A stretch of DNA of 58,306 nt from Paracoccaceae bacterium (GTDB taxonomy: Bacteria; Pseudomonadota; Alphaproteobacteria; Rhodobacterales; Rhodobacteraceae). The stretch is taken from the NCBI GenBank assembly GCA_017854585.1, contig JAFMHK010000022.1:1-58306 (forward strand). Reading direction: 5' to 3'. A program made the position numbers and the translations under genes. The notes beneath the pieces were generated by a model. It saw only the letters and a program-made list of their open reading frames with translations. It did not search any database and was not told the DNA's origin. Below, piece after piece: positions 7,807 to 15,527 of this stretch (within the stretch, counting starts at the first letter, position 1; each line of letters opens with the position of its first letter).

Positions 7807-8967
7807 TCAGCCTTGCGACTGCAGCAGCCGGGCGATCAGGGCATCGGCATCTTCGGCTGTGCCGCGTTCGGTTGTCGCAGGTGCTGCCCGGGGACGTGCC
7901 GGACGTGGCGTGACGGGTGGCGCGTTTTGCAGGCGTTCCGCCGCCGCCTCCATCACGCGCAGCGCGCGGCGATCCATCAATTTGTGCCAGACCGGCGGCA
8001 CGGTCGCCAACATCGCCATGATCGGCACAGCATAAGGCAGGGTGGGTGCGGGCGCGCCGGTATCAAGCTGGTCATAGGGCCGGTCCGGGTGCAGGTGATG
8101 CTCCGAATGGCTGGGCGCGTTCAGCATCAGGAAGCTGGAAAACCCCTTGGGCGCATTCCAGCTGTGGTGCGCTGCGACGGGTTCATACCGACCGCCGGGC
8201 AGTTCCAGCCGCTGCAATCCGTAATGCTGAATATAGTCGCTGAGCAGGATCTGCAGATGCGTCAGCGCGGCCAGCGCGATCAGGCCGACAATGCCCACGA
8301 GTCCGGCAATCTCGCCCGCGATGATCAGGGTCACGACAGCGCCCCCAACCCAGATGTAATAGGGGTTCTTGTAGCTATACGCCCCGTCGCTCCGGCGATC
8401 CAGTTTCTCGACCTCCTGCGCCAGCCCGGCCATGAAGGATCCGTGATGGGCACGCGGCACATAAGCCCAGAAGCTTTCGCCGGGCAGGGGTGTGTTGGGG
8501 TCGTCGGGCGTGCCGACATGGCGGTGGTGCACCAAGCGATGCGCCGAAACGTGATGCCCCATGCCAATGCTGGTATAGACCGCAGCACCCAGACCCCGCA
8601 GCCACAGCGCGCGGCGGTGGATCAGTTCATGCGCATTGGGGTGGCTAACCTGTCCGAAGAAGCTGGCAGTCGCAACGAACAGCGCCAGTTTCTGGCCCCC
8701 GCCCTGTTCGAAGGCCGCCAGTGATGCAAGCACGACGGGTAGCAGCGTCAGATGACCGATGGCCAGCACCGCCGACAACCTGTCGGACCAAGGCGCGTGC
8801 GCCCCGGCGTCCTGCGGCGGCGGGGCCAGAAGCTTGTCCATCACTGCGGCAATGACCGTCAGCCACAGCAGTGCCATGACGGCAAATGGCCCCCCCAGCA
8901 CCGCGCCCAGCAGCAACAGCGCCAGAGGCACCCCGGTGATGACAGCATAACGGGCGATAATGGGCAT
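7807..8967 (-). CDS. AlkB-like integral-membrane hydroxylase (alkane 1-monooxygenase family)
   Basis: Membrane di-iron hydroxylase of 386 residues, predicted to hydroxylate alkanes or similar hydrophobic chains using rubredoxin electrons. The histidine clusters are HELIH at 113-117, HRLVHHRH at 143-150 and HSEHH at 287-291, the last followed by HPDRPY. The AlkB signature NYxEHYG appears here as SDYIQHYGLQR near 243-253. Several hydrophobic helices surround these. The last 50 residues are Pro/Ala-rich and atypical. No rubredoxin or rubredoxin reductase gene is nearby. Assignment to the AlkB branch rather than general fatty acid desaturases rests on the HYG motif; substrate is unknown. Confidence 0.85.
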   Translation of the reverse strand: MPIIARYAVITGVPLALLLLGAVLGGPFAVMALLWLTVIAAVMDKLLAPPPQDAGAHAPWSDRLSAVLAIGHLTLLPVVLASLAAFEQGGGQKLALFVATASFFGQVSHPNAHELIHRRALWLRGLGAAVYTSIGMGHHVSAHRLVHHRHVGTPDDPNTPLPGESFWAYVPRAHHGSFMAGLAQEVEKLDRRSDGAYSYKNPYYIWVGGAVVTLIIAGEIAGLVGIVGLIALAALTHLQILLSDYIQHYGLQRLELPGGRYEPVAAHHSWNAPKGFSSFLMLNAPSHSEHHLHPDRPYDQLDTGAPAPTLPYAVPIMAMLATVPPVWHKLMDRRALRVMEAAAERLQNAPPVTPRPARPRAAPATTERGTAEDADALIARLLQSQG

Positions 8968-9114
8968 TGATCATCCTGCGCGCAGACGGGTCGGCAACGA
9001 CAAAGCTTAGCATGATCGGGCATTGGGGCAAAACAATGGCTGACGTCATGGCCTTCCCAAGCCGCGCGGCCCGTATTAGGTGGGGAAGGTGCGCGAAAAA
9101 GGGGCCAGTCAGCC

Positions 9115-10236
9115 ATGTCGTTCTTCAAGAAGCTGAAAGACCGGATGTTCAACTCGTCGTCGAAGCTCGACGCGGGCTTGGAGGCGATCATCGAGGAGGG
9201 CGCGGACAGCGCCGCCGAAACCCCGGTTGCGCAGGCCCCGGAAACGCCAGCGGCGCCCGCGACAGAGCCAACAGCGCCCGCGCCAGCAGCGCCGCCGGCC
9301 GCCCGCGCGTACACGCCGCCCACCGCGACACCACCCACCGGCCCCGAAAAGCCAGCCAAGCCCGGTATTCTCGACCGGATCATCGGTCGCACGGCCGAAC
9401 CGCGCCGCGCGCTGGATGATGCCATGCTGGAAAGCCTGGAAGAGCTGCTGATCTCCGCCGACATGGGGGTCGAGACAGCGCTGCGCGTCACCGCGAACAT
9501 GGCCGAAGGCCGTTATGGAAAATCCATGTCCGCGTCCGAGATCAAATCCCTTCTGGCCGCCGAGATCACGCGCGTGATGGAACCCGTGGCGCGTCCGATG
9601 CCGCTCTACCCCAAGAAGCCGCAAGTGGTGCTGGTGGTGGGCGTGAACGGGTCGGGCAAGACGACGACCATCGGCAAGCTGGCCAGTCAGTTCAAGGCAG
9701 CGGGCAAGTCGGTGATCATCGCGGCAGGAGACACGTTCCGTGCTGCCGCAGTGGAACAACTGCAGGTCTGGGGCGACCGCGCCGGAGTGCCCGTGCTGAC
9801 CGCGCCGGAAGGGTCCGACCCCGCCAGCCTTGCCTTCGACGCCATGACCAAGGCCGAAGCCGAAGGCACGGACCTTTTGTTGATCGATACCGCTGGCCGG
9901 TTGCAGAACCGTGCCGACCTGATGGAGGAACTGGCCAAGATCGTTCGGGTGATCCGCAAGAAGGACCCCGATGCGCCGCATAATACGTTGCTGGTGCTGG
10001 ACGCCACCACCGGACAGAATGCGCTGAGCCAGGTGGAGACATTCCAGAAGCTCGCCGATGTCACGGGTCTGGTGATGACCAAGCTGGACGGGACCGCCAA
10101 GGGCGGTGTGCTGGTGGCACTGGCGGACAAGTTCGGCCTGCCGATCCATGCGATCGGGGTTGGTGAACAGATCGATGATCTGGCCCCATTCGACCCTGCC
10201 GAATTTGCCGAGGCCCTGACTGGCGCACAGTTGTGA
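9115..10236 (+). CDS. ftsY: Signal recognition particle receptor FtsY
   Basis: SRP receptor GTPase that docks ribosome-SRP complexes at the inner membrane. The 373-residue protein has a short N-terminal SFFKKLKDR segment, a Pro/Ala-rich linker (about 35-80), an N domain (about 85-160), and the G domain. G1 GVNGSGKTTT is at 176-185, the DTFRAAA motif near 206-212, DTAGR at 258-262 and TKLD at 322-325. The ATG start at 9115 is well supported by the family N-terminus. It stands between the divergent AlkB homologue and an EamA transporter gene 234 bases downstream. Confidence 0.96.
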   Translation: MSFFKKLKDRMFNSSSKLDAGLEAIIEEGADSAAETPVAQAPETPAAPATEPTAPAPAAPPAARAYTPPTATPPTGPEKPAKPGILDRIIGRTAEPRRALDDAMLESLEELLISADMGVETALRVTANMAEGRYGKSMSASEIKSLLAAEITRVMEPVARPMPLYPKKPQVVLVVGVNGSGKTTTIGKLASQFKAAGKSVIIAAGDTFRAAAVEQLQVWGDRAGVPVLTAPEGSDPASLAFDAMTKAEAEGTDLLLIDTAGRLQNRADLMEELAKIVRVIRKKDPDAPHNTLLVLDATTGQNALSQVETFQKLADVTGLVMTKLDGTAKGGVLVALADKFGLPIHAIGVGEQIDDLAPFDPAEFAEALTGAQL

Positions 10237-10447
10237 TCAAGGCCACCCGCAGGCCTGATCTTGGCACCGAAACATGGTCTCAGGCGCGATTTCCGGCGGC
10301 CCTCGATCGCCTCACGCTGACGGCGATCTATCGTGTCGCACCTCGCAACCGTTCCGCTGTCCGCGCTCCCTTGTGGTCAGATGTAGCCGACGCGCTTTGC
10401 CAGTTCGCGGGGTTTCCCACGATGGCGACGGCCGGAGGTTTCAGGGC

Positions 10448-10460
10448 ATATATAATCTGG
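10448..10460 (+). promoter_or_regulatory. Possible -10 element for the EamA gene
   Basis: A perfect TATAAT lies at 10451-10456, 14 bases before the TTG start at 10471, and would give a very short leader. No good -35 is seen at 16-18 bases upstream, so this is a weak prediction. Confidence 0.3.
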
Positions 10461-10470
10461 CAGGTCTGAT

Positions 10471-11373
10471 TTGGGCATCTGGATTACCTCCATCGAAGGA
10501 ACGCCAGCGGGGGCGACGCTTGCCCTGATCCTCGCGTTATCGGCCGCTGTCCTGCACGCTATCTTTGGCGCATTGCAAAAGGGTCGGCATGATCCGCTGT
10601 TGTCGCGGGGGGCGATCGACGCAAGCTATGGGCTGATGGCCGCCCCCATTGCGCTTTTCGTGGTGCCATGGCCGGAACCTCACATGTGGCCGATCTTTGC
10701 CGGGGCCTTTGTCATCCACGCGTTTTACAAATGGGCCACCCTCGCCAGCTATCGGCGCGGGGCCTACACGGTCGTCTATCCCGTGATGCGCGGCACCGGG
10801 CCGCTCTTTGCGATCTTCGGGGCGGGGCTGGTGTTTGGCGAAACATTCACCCTGATCCAATGGCTGGGGGTGGCTGTCTTGCTTGCGGGGCTCTATGGGC
10901 TTGCCGCCTACAACATGGCAACGATCACGGTGGATCGTGAAAAAATGGTGCCAGCCCTGTGGTTCGCGGTTCTGACGGGCCTCTTTGTCGCCGCCTATAC
11001 GACCTATGACGCCTACGGCATCCGCGCCACGGCCGACCCGTTCACCTTTCTGGCGTGGTTCTTTTTCATTGACGGGCTGCTGTTTCCCGTTCTGGCCACG
11101 CGGTTCTACCTGCGGCTCGCCGACCCGCCTACGCTGGCCCCCTTGGCGTTGCGCGGCATCATCGGGGGGCTTGTCGCCTTTGCCAGCTTTGGCTCCATCA
11201 TGTTGGCAACCCGGCTTGATAATGTGGGCGAGGCTGCCGTCTTGCGCGAAACATCCACCGTCTTTGCGGCCCTGATCGGCTGGCTGATCCTTGGAGAACG
11301 CGTCGGTCCCCGCCGTTTGGCCCTTATGGGGTTGATCGCAGCTGGCGCGGTGATAGTTGAAGCGGGTGGCTGA
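10471..11373 (+). CDS. EamA/DMT-superfamily transporter
   Basis: Ten-helix membrane transporter of 300 residues with the two-fold EamA repeat: the first repeat spans about 15-145 and the second about 155-298, ending with the GERVGPRRLALMGLIAAG motif typical of DMT carriers. It probably exports a small metabolite, but the substrate is unknown. The start is taken as TTG at 10471, since no ATG is available before the first helix and AGGT lies just upstream. The next gene, yciB, begins 10 bases after its stop, so they are likely co-transcribed. Confidence 0.85.
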   Translation: MGIWITSIEGTPAGATLALILALSAAVLHAIFGALQKGRHDPLLSRGAIDASYGLMAAPIALFVVPWPEPHMWPIFAGAFVIHAFYKWATLASYRRGAYTVVYPVMRGTGPLFAIFGAGLVFGETFTLIQWLGVAVLLAGLYGLAAYNMATITVDREKMVPALWFAVLTGLFVAAYTTYDAYGIRATADPFTFLAWFFFIDGLLFPVLATRFYLRLADPPTLAPLALRGIIGGLVAFASFGSIMLATRLDNVGEAAVLRETSTVFAALIGWLILGERVGPRRLALMGLIAAGAVIVEAGG

Positions 11374-11383
11374 AAGGAAACCC

Positions 11384-11989
11384 ATGACACCGCGCACCAT
11401 CCACCCTTTGCTGAAATCCGCGTTGGAACTGGGGCCGCCGATCCTGTTCTTCATCGCGTATCTGCGATTGCAGGACACGACATTCACCGTCGCTGGCCGC
11501 GACTATGACGGCTTCATCATCGCCACCGCCGCGTTCGTCCCGTTGCTTCTCGCCTCAATCGGCGTTCTGTGGTGGCTCACGGGAAGAATATCACGCATTC
11601 AGGTGTTTACCGCCGTTCTCGTGGTCGTCTTCGGCGGGCTGACCGTCTGGTTCAACGACAGCCGGTTCTTCATGATGAAGACCACGCTTGTTTACGGCCT
11701 CTTTGCGTTGCTCCTTGGCATCGGGCTGTGGCGTGGCCAGTCATGGCTGCAGTTCGTAATGGGAGAGTTGTTGCCCATGAAGGACGAAGGCTGGATGATC
11801 CTGACCAAACGGCTTGCAAGCGCTTTTGTCTTGATGGCCATTGCGAACGAAATTGTCTGGCGCACCCAGACCGAGGCCTTCTGGGTCACATTCGAGACAT
11901 TCGGCCTGCCCGCATTTCTGTTCCTGATCTTCATGGCGCAGGCGAAACTGATCGAGCGGTTCAGCCTTATTGAGGACGACGAGGCCTAG
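11384..11989 (+). CDS. yciB: Inner-membrane septation protein A (YciB/IspZ family)
   Basis: Multi-span inner-membrane protein of 201 residues linked to envelope synthesis and cell division in proteobacteria. Recognisable blocks are LELGPPILFFIAY near the N-terminus, TVWFNDSRFFMMKTTLVYGLFA in the middle (here in two pieces), and MKDEGWMILTKR followed by NEIVWR. The ATG at 11384 is preferred to an in-frame start at 11357 because AAAGGAAA precedes it and family members begin near this point. The 3' end overlaps the convergent pseudouridine synthase gene by 23 bases. Confidence 0.92.
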   Translation: MTPRTIHPLLKSALELGPPILFFIAYLRLQDTTFTVAGRDYDGFIIATAAFVPLLLASIGVLWWLTGRISRIQVFTAVLVVVFGGLTVWFNDSRFFMMKTTLVYGLFALLLGIGLWRGQSWLQFVMGELLPMKDEGWMILTKRLASAFVLMAIANEIVWRTQTEAFWVTFETFGLPAFLFLIFMAQAKLIERFSLIEDDEA

Positions 11990-12788
11990 GCGCCTTCACC
12001 TGTCGCTTCGGCGGCCGTTTCTTCAGCGGTTTGGCCACGGCATGGCCCTCCACCGCCGCCTCCAGACCCAACTGATCGCGCAGGACCTTCGGCTTGACCT
12101 CTTCGACGTCGCCCGCCTTCAACTCGTTCAATCGGAACGGGCCATAGCTGATGCGGATCAACCGGTTCACGTCCAGCCCGACCTCCATCATGGCCCGGCG
12201 GATCTCCCGGTTCTTGCCCTCGCGGATGCCGATGGTCAGCCAGGCGTTCGCACCTTGTTGGCGGTCAAGAACCACTTCCATGGGCTGAAACCGCTCGCCC
12301 TCGATCGTCACGCCCTTGCGCAACGGGGCCAGCATTTCCTCCGTCGGCGCGCCCTTGACGCGGACCCGGTACTTGCGCAGCCACCCCGTCGACGGCAGTT
12401 CCAGCTTGCGCTTGACCTCGCCATCGTTGGTCAGCAGCAGCAGCCCTTCGGAATTGATGTCCAAGCGGCCCACACTCATCACGCGCGGCAGGTCGGCGGG
12501 CAGTTTGTCGAAGACCGTCTCGCGGCCCTTTTCATCCCGCGCCGTCGTCACCAACCCCAACGGCTTGTGATACAGCCACAGCCGGGGTCGCTCGGGCGCA
12601 CCCACAGGGACGCCGTCGACGGTGATCTTATCCGCTTCGGTCACGTTCAAGGCGGGGCTGTCGATCAGCTTGCCGTTGACGGCCACGCGGCCCGCCGCAA
12701 TCATGCGCTCCGCCTCACGGCGACTGGCAATGCCCGCGCGGCTCAGGCGTTTGGCGATGCGCTCGCCCTGTGGAGATGTATCGGTCAT
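11967..12788 (-). CDS. rRNA pseudouridine synthase (RsuA/RluB family)
   Basis: Isomerises specific uridines of rRNA, probably in 23S rRNA (RluB-like). It has 273 residues, with an S4 RNA-binding domain at about 8-55 (IAKRLSRAGIASRREAERMI). The catalytic domain carries GRLDINSEGLLLLTNDG, with the nucleophile Asp110, and later the KNREIRRAM block. The basic C-terminal tail (KKRPPKRQVKAPRPRRPQ) is common in alphaproteobacterial members. It starts 52 bases from the divergent tadA gene. RluB versus RsuA or RluE cannot be fully decided from sequence alone. Confidence 0.92.
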   Translation of the reverse strand: MTDTSPQGERIAKRLSRAGIASRREAERMIAAGRVAVNGKLIDSPALNVTEADKITVDGVPVGAPERPRLWLYHKPLGLVTTARDEKGRETVFDKLPADLPRVMSVGRLDINSEGLLLLTNDGEVKRKLELPSTGWLRKYRVRVKGAPTEEMLAPLRKGVTIEGERFQPMEVVLDRQQGANAWLTIGIREGKNREIRRAMMEVGLDVNRLIRISYGPFRLNELKAGDVEEVKPKVLRDQLGLEAAVEGHAVAKPLKKRPPKRQVKAPRPRRPQ

Positions 12789-12840
12789 GTCGAAGCCCTA
12801 CCGGTTTGACAGCAGGCTGGAAAGCGGCAACAGGGGGGAT

Positions 12841-13290
12841 ATGACGCGATTTCGCACATTCATGGATGTGGCGCTGCTGGAAGCGGAGAGCGCAGCCGCG
12901 CGTGGCGAGGTGCCCGTGGGCGCCGTCGTGGTATGCGGAGACCGGATCATCGCCCAAGCGGGCAACCGCATGCGTGAACTGACCGACCCCACTGCACATG
13001 CTGAAATGCTTGCCATTCGTGCCGCGTGCGCAGCCATCGGTACGGACCGTCTGACCGGGTGCGATCTCTGGGTCACGTTGGAACCCTGCCCGGCTTGCGC
13101 CGGGGCAATCGCCGCCGCGCGGCTTTCGCGCCTCTACTATGGCGCCGCCGATCCAAAGTCCGGCGGCATCGCTCAGGGTCCGCGTGTCTTCGACCACCCG
13201 CAGGCCCATTGGAAGCCCGAAGTCTATGGTGGCATTGCGGAAGCCGAGGCGGCGGCACTTCTTCGCGACTTCTTCGCACAGCGGCGCTAA
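12841..13290 (+). CDS. tadA: tRNA-specific adenosine deaminase (A34 to I34)
   Basis: Zinc-dependent deaminase that converts wobble adenosine 34 to inosine in tRNA-Arg(ACG). The 149-residue protein has HAE at 53-55 (zinc ligand and catalytic Glu) and the PCxxC pair at 82-86 (EPCPAC). The longer upstream open frame to 12622 is antisense to the pseudouridine synthase gene and was discarded. The start is the ATG at 12841, with GGGGG just upstream; an ATG at 12862 is possible. Confidence 0.93.
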   Translation: MTRFRTFMDVALLEAESAAARGEVPVGAVVVCGDRIIAQAGNRMRELTDPTAHAEMLAIRAACAAIGTDRLTGCDLWVTLEPCPACAGAIAAARLSRLYYGAADPKSGGIAQGPRVFDHPQAHWKPEVYGGIAEAEAAALLRDFFAQRR

Positions 13291-13320
13291 TCGCGCGCAT
13301 CCGTGCCTGCGGCTGGCCGA

Positions 13321-13366
13321 TTGGGGCGCTGCCCCAAACCCCGACATATTTTCAAAGCAAAGAGGG
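13321..13366 (+). repeat. Rhodobacterales-type intergenic repeat, copy 2
   Basis: A hairpin TTGGGGC/GCCCCAA (13321-13337, 3-nt loop) is followed by ACCCCGACATATTTTCAAAG and then CAAAGAGG. It has the same layout as the copy at 7738 and an inverted counterpart at 13501. Confidence 0.6.
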
Positions 13367-13500
13367 CCCTTCACGTTTCCTTAACCTTGCGCGGCCAGCT
13401 TGTGCCTGCGGTACAGGCAGACATGCCGATGACCGCAAGCGAAGATGGGACGCCTTTCCCCGCGAAGCCTGGTGACGGGATAGGGGGAAAGGCGCACCGC

Positions 13501-13536
13501 CCGCATCTTTGCTTTTCAAATATGTCCGCCGGATGC
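13501..13536 (-). repeat. Rhodobacterales-type intergenic repeat, copy 3 (inverted)
   Basis: On the minus strand it reads CCGGCGGACATATTTGAAAA followed by GCAAAGATGCGG, matching the ACATATTT...CAAAGA core of copy 2 in the opposite direction. Confidence 0.55.
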
Positions 13537-13595
13537 ATCTGAAGGCTCATCAGGCACCAACCTTCGCAGTCGGCGTATCGGGTTGCGGCAAGACC

Positions 13596-13618
13596 GCAGA
13601 AAACTGTTGGTTTTCTGC
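13596..13618 (-). terminator. Hairpin downstream of rnpB
   Basis: A 9-bp perfect stem (13596-13604 with 13610-13618, 5-nt loop) starts about 30 bases beyond the RNase P RNA 3' end. No U-tract follows on the minus strand, so termination here is only possible. Confidence 0.35.
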
Positions 13619-13650
13619 CATCGCCCGCAAAGGCAAACAGTCTTTAAAAT

Positions 13651-14050
13651 GCGCGGAGGGCCTGTAAGCCGGATTTTGTCCAAGGGGTTTCCCCCTCTGG
13701 ATGACCATTCCTCTTGGCACATGGTTGCCCATGCGCTCTAGCTGCCAACCCGGATCTCTCGGGCTGAAGCGGCCCTGGGGTTGCCCCCGCAAGATCCCTA
13801 TTTGGCATTGCTCCCGGTGGGGCTTGCCATGCGGGCGCTGTTGCCAGCCCCCCGGTGGGCTCTTACCCCACCGTTTCACCCTTGCTCCGTTTTGCCAAAA
13901 GGCGAACCTCCGGCTGCCGCGAAGCGGTTTGTTTTCTGTGGCGCTTTCCGTCGGATTGCTCCGCCCGGGCGTTACCCGGCACCGCTGCTTCAGGGAGTCC
14001 GGACTTTCCTCGGAGGCGCGAACCCCCGCGGCCATCCAGCCCTCCACGCG
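13651..14050 (-). ncRNA. rnpB: RNase P RNA, bacterial class A
   Basis: Catalytic RNA that trims 5' leaders from tRNA precursors. On the minus strand the universally conserved GAGGAAAGTCCGGACTCC block follows about 36 bases after the 5' end, and the 3' part carries the conserved ACAAAATCCGGCTTACAG segment. The ends GCGTGGAGGGC and GCCCTCCGCGC pair to form P1, which fixes the limits within a few bases. The length of about 400 nt is normal for alphaproteobacteria. The 5' end lies only 10 bases beyond the stop codon of the upstream amidase gene. Confidence 0.95.
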
Positions 14051-14057
14051 ATAGTGC

Positions 14058-14085
14058 ATCTAAGCGTCCGATCGCCCCCGGTCAA
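14058..14085 (-). promoter_or_regulatory. Predicted promoter of rnpB
   Basis: A -35 TTGACC (14080-14085) and a -10-like TTAGAT (14058-14063) are 16 bases apart and would start transcription at about the mapped rnpB 5' end. The -10 overlaps the amidase stop codon (TAG, 14060-14062). Confidence 0.55.
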
Positions 14086-14728
14086 CGCCGTATCGCGCGG
14101 CAAGATCCGCCATGATCGCACAGTCGGTGCCATCCAGCGGTCCGCGGGCCCACGGCCGAAACCGCAGGCGGACCGTTTGCAGCAGAAGATCGGGCGCCAT
14201 CTTCGGGTAACCGAAGGCCCGTGCATCGATCACAAATCGATCCCGGTCGACGTCGTTGCCGCAGGCATCCGACCAAACGGCCAGCCCCTCCAGCGAAAGC
14301 CTGCGCCAGTCAAAGCGGGGGCCGGGGTCTTTCTTGCGGCCCGGCGCCATATCGGAATGGGCAATCACCCCATCGGGCTGCACGGGCCACCGATGGAAGA
14401 TGCCGCGCAGCACTTCGTCCAGCGCATCCATCTGCGCGGCGGCAAAGGGCGTGCCCCCGGTATTGGATAGTTCGATCCCGATGGACCGGGAATTGACGTC
14501 ACCCGCACCGCGCCATTCGCCGGCGCCCGCATGCCAGGCGCGCATCGGTTCATCCACCAGCGCCAAGACCGCACCCTTGGCCGAGATCAGATAGTGGGCG
14601 GATACCTCTCGGGCCGGATCACACAAGGCGCGCGCCGCGGCATCGCAGCTTTCCATGGCGGTATAATGGATCACGACCAGGTCCGGGGTCAGACCACCGC
14701 GCCGTTCCCCGAAATTGGGCGAGCGCAT
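14060..14728 (-). CDS. N-acetylmuramoyl-L-alanine amidase (AmpD/AmiD type)
   Basis: Zinc amidase that cleaves the amide bond between MurNAc and the peptide stem, acting in peptidoglycan turnover. The 222-residue protein (Amidase_2 fold) has the three zinc ligands His21 (VIHYTAM), His124 (IAHSDM) and Asp134 (RKKDPG), plus the conserved NSRSIGIEL block. The start is the ATG at 14728, one base overlapping the stop of the upstream lipoprotein gene (TGATG), so translation is coupled. No signal peptide is seen, which favours a cytoplasmic recycling enzyme, but secretion by another route cannot be excluded. Confidence 0.9.
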   Translation of the reverse strand: MRSPNFGERRGGLTPDLVVIHYTAMESCDAAARALCDPAREVSAHYLISAKGAVLALVDEPMRAWHAGAGEWRGAGDVNSRSIGIELSNTGGTPFAAAQMDALDEVLRGIFHRWPVQPDGVIAHSDMAPGRKKDPGPRFDWRRLSLEGLAVWSDACGNDVDRDRFVIDARAFGYPKMAPDLLLQTVRLRFRPWARGPLDGTDCAIMADLAARYGVDRGRSDA

Positions 14729-15492
14729 CAGTTCGCTGCGGCCTGCGCGGCCAGACGGTAGACGACCGGGTTCCAATCGCAGGCAAAGCCGTCGCCGTCC
14801 GGGTCCAATCCGTGGCGATCCCGTTCCGGGCCGCCTTCTGCCAGAAATGTCTCTTGCGCCAGATCGTCGGACCGGAAGGCGATGCAGTTGCGGTCGTATT
14901 GCCCCTGCCGGAATGGCATTCGGGTATAGATCCGTTCGCCGACCGAGTTGGTCGTGCGCAATGCGAAATCCACGATGTTCGGACCCGTTGCCCCGTTGCG
15001 CGCGGGAATCGCCGTAGGCTGCACGATCACCAGTTGTTCTTGCATCCGTTCGCGGCGCTCGGCGTCTGATGCAATGGTTTCGCGGGCCGATACGGCGCTA
15101 AAATCCTGTTCGTCCGAGATGCCGGGGTTGCTGGCCGATGCCAGCGCCACGTTGGTTGGGGCGGGCGGGGGTGCTGTGGGTTGCGCGCTGGCCTCCACGA
15201 TCACCGGTGACGCTTGTGTCGCCTCGGCGGCGGCAATTGCCGCGGCGGCCCGGCTTGTGATGGTATCGACTTGCGCAGGGCCTGTTACCGCGACACCTGC
15301 AGGGGCTGGCGCAGCCATGGCAGGCGGTGCGGGTGGCCGGACCACGACGGGGCCGGACAGCAGCTGCGCGCGCCGCGCCTCGTAGTGGGTATAATCCTGA
15401 AAACCGACGCCTGCGGCGACGTCATTGGGTGTGCTGCCGACACACCCGCCAAGTGCCAAAAGACACACCGCTGCCACGGCCGTTCTGATCAT
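14728..15492 (-). CDS. Lipoprotein with Excalibur-like calcium-binding tail
   Basis: 254-residue predicted lipoprotein. The signal peptide ends in the lipobox LGGC, with lipidated Cys17. Residues 45-150 are low-complexity Ala/Pro-rich sequence. The C-terminal part (about 165-254) ends with DPDGDGFAC at 230-238, the pattern of the Excalibur domain. I do not recognise the middle segment. It lies 35 bases after gatA on the same strand and is coupled to the amidase gene, suggesting an envelope role. Its Shine-Dalgarno is buried in a hairpin (15500-15522). Confidence 0.75.
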   Translation of the reverse strand: MIRTAVAAVCLLALGGCVGSTPNDVAAGVGFQDYTHYEARRAQLLSGPVVVRPPAPPAMAAPAPAGVAVTGPAQVDTITSRAAAAIAAAEATQASPVIVEASAQPTAPPPAPTNVALASASNPGISDEQDFSAVSARETIASDAERRERMQEQLVIVQPTAIPARNGATGPNIVDFALRTTNSVGERIYTRMPFRQGQYDRNCIAFRSDDLAQETFLAEGGPERDRHGLDPDGDGFACDWNPVVYRLAAQAAAN

Positions 15493-15499
15493 CGCTCTG

Positions 15500-15522
15500 C
15501 CTCAAAGTCTTTTGCTTTGAGG
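15500..15522 (-). promoter_or_regulatory. Hairpin covering the ribosome binding site of the lipoprotein gene
   Basis: An 8-bp perfect stem, CCTCAAAG pairing with CTTTGAGG around a 7-nt loop, lies between the gatA stop and the lipoprotein ATG. The GAGG of the 3' arm (15500-15503) is the Shine-Dalgarno, 7 bases from the ATG at 15492, so folding would block it. It may equally be the gatA 3' hairpin. Confidence 0.5.
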
Positions 15523-15527
15523 TCTGT

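Larger units (their letters stand above)
13291..13650. other. Intergenic region between tadA and rnpB with repeats
   Basis: This 360-base gap carries no convincing gene. It holds two facing copies of an interspersed repeat (13321-13366 and 13501-13536) and, next to the 3' end of rnpB, two small hairpins (13585-13597, and arms 13596-13604/13610-13618). The short frames across it are not conserved-looking. Confidence 0.6.
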
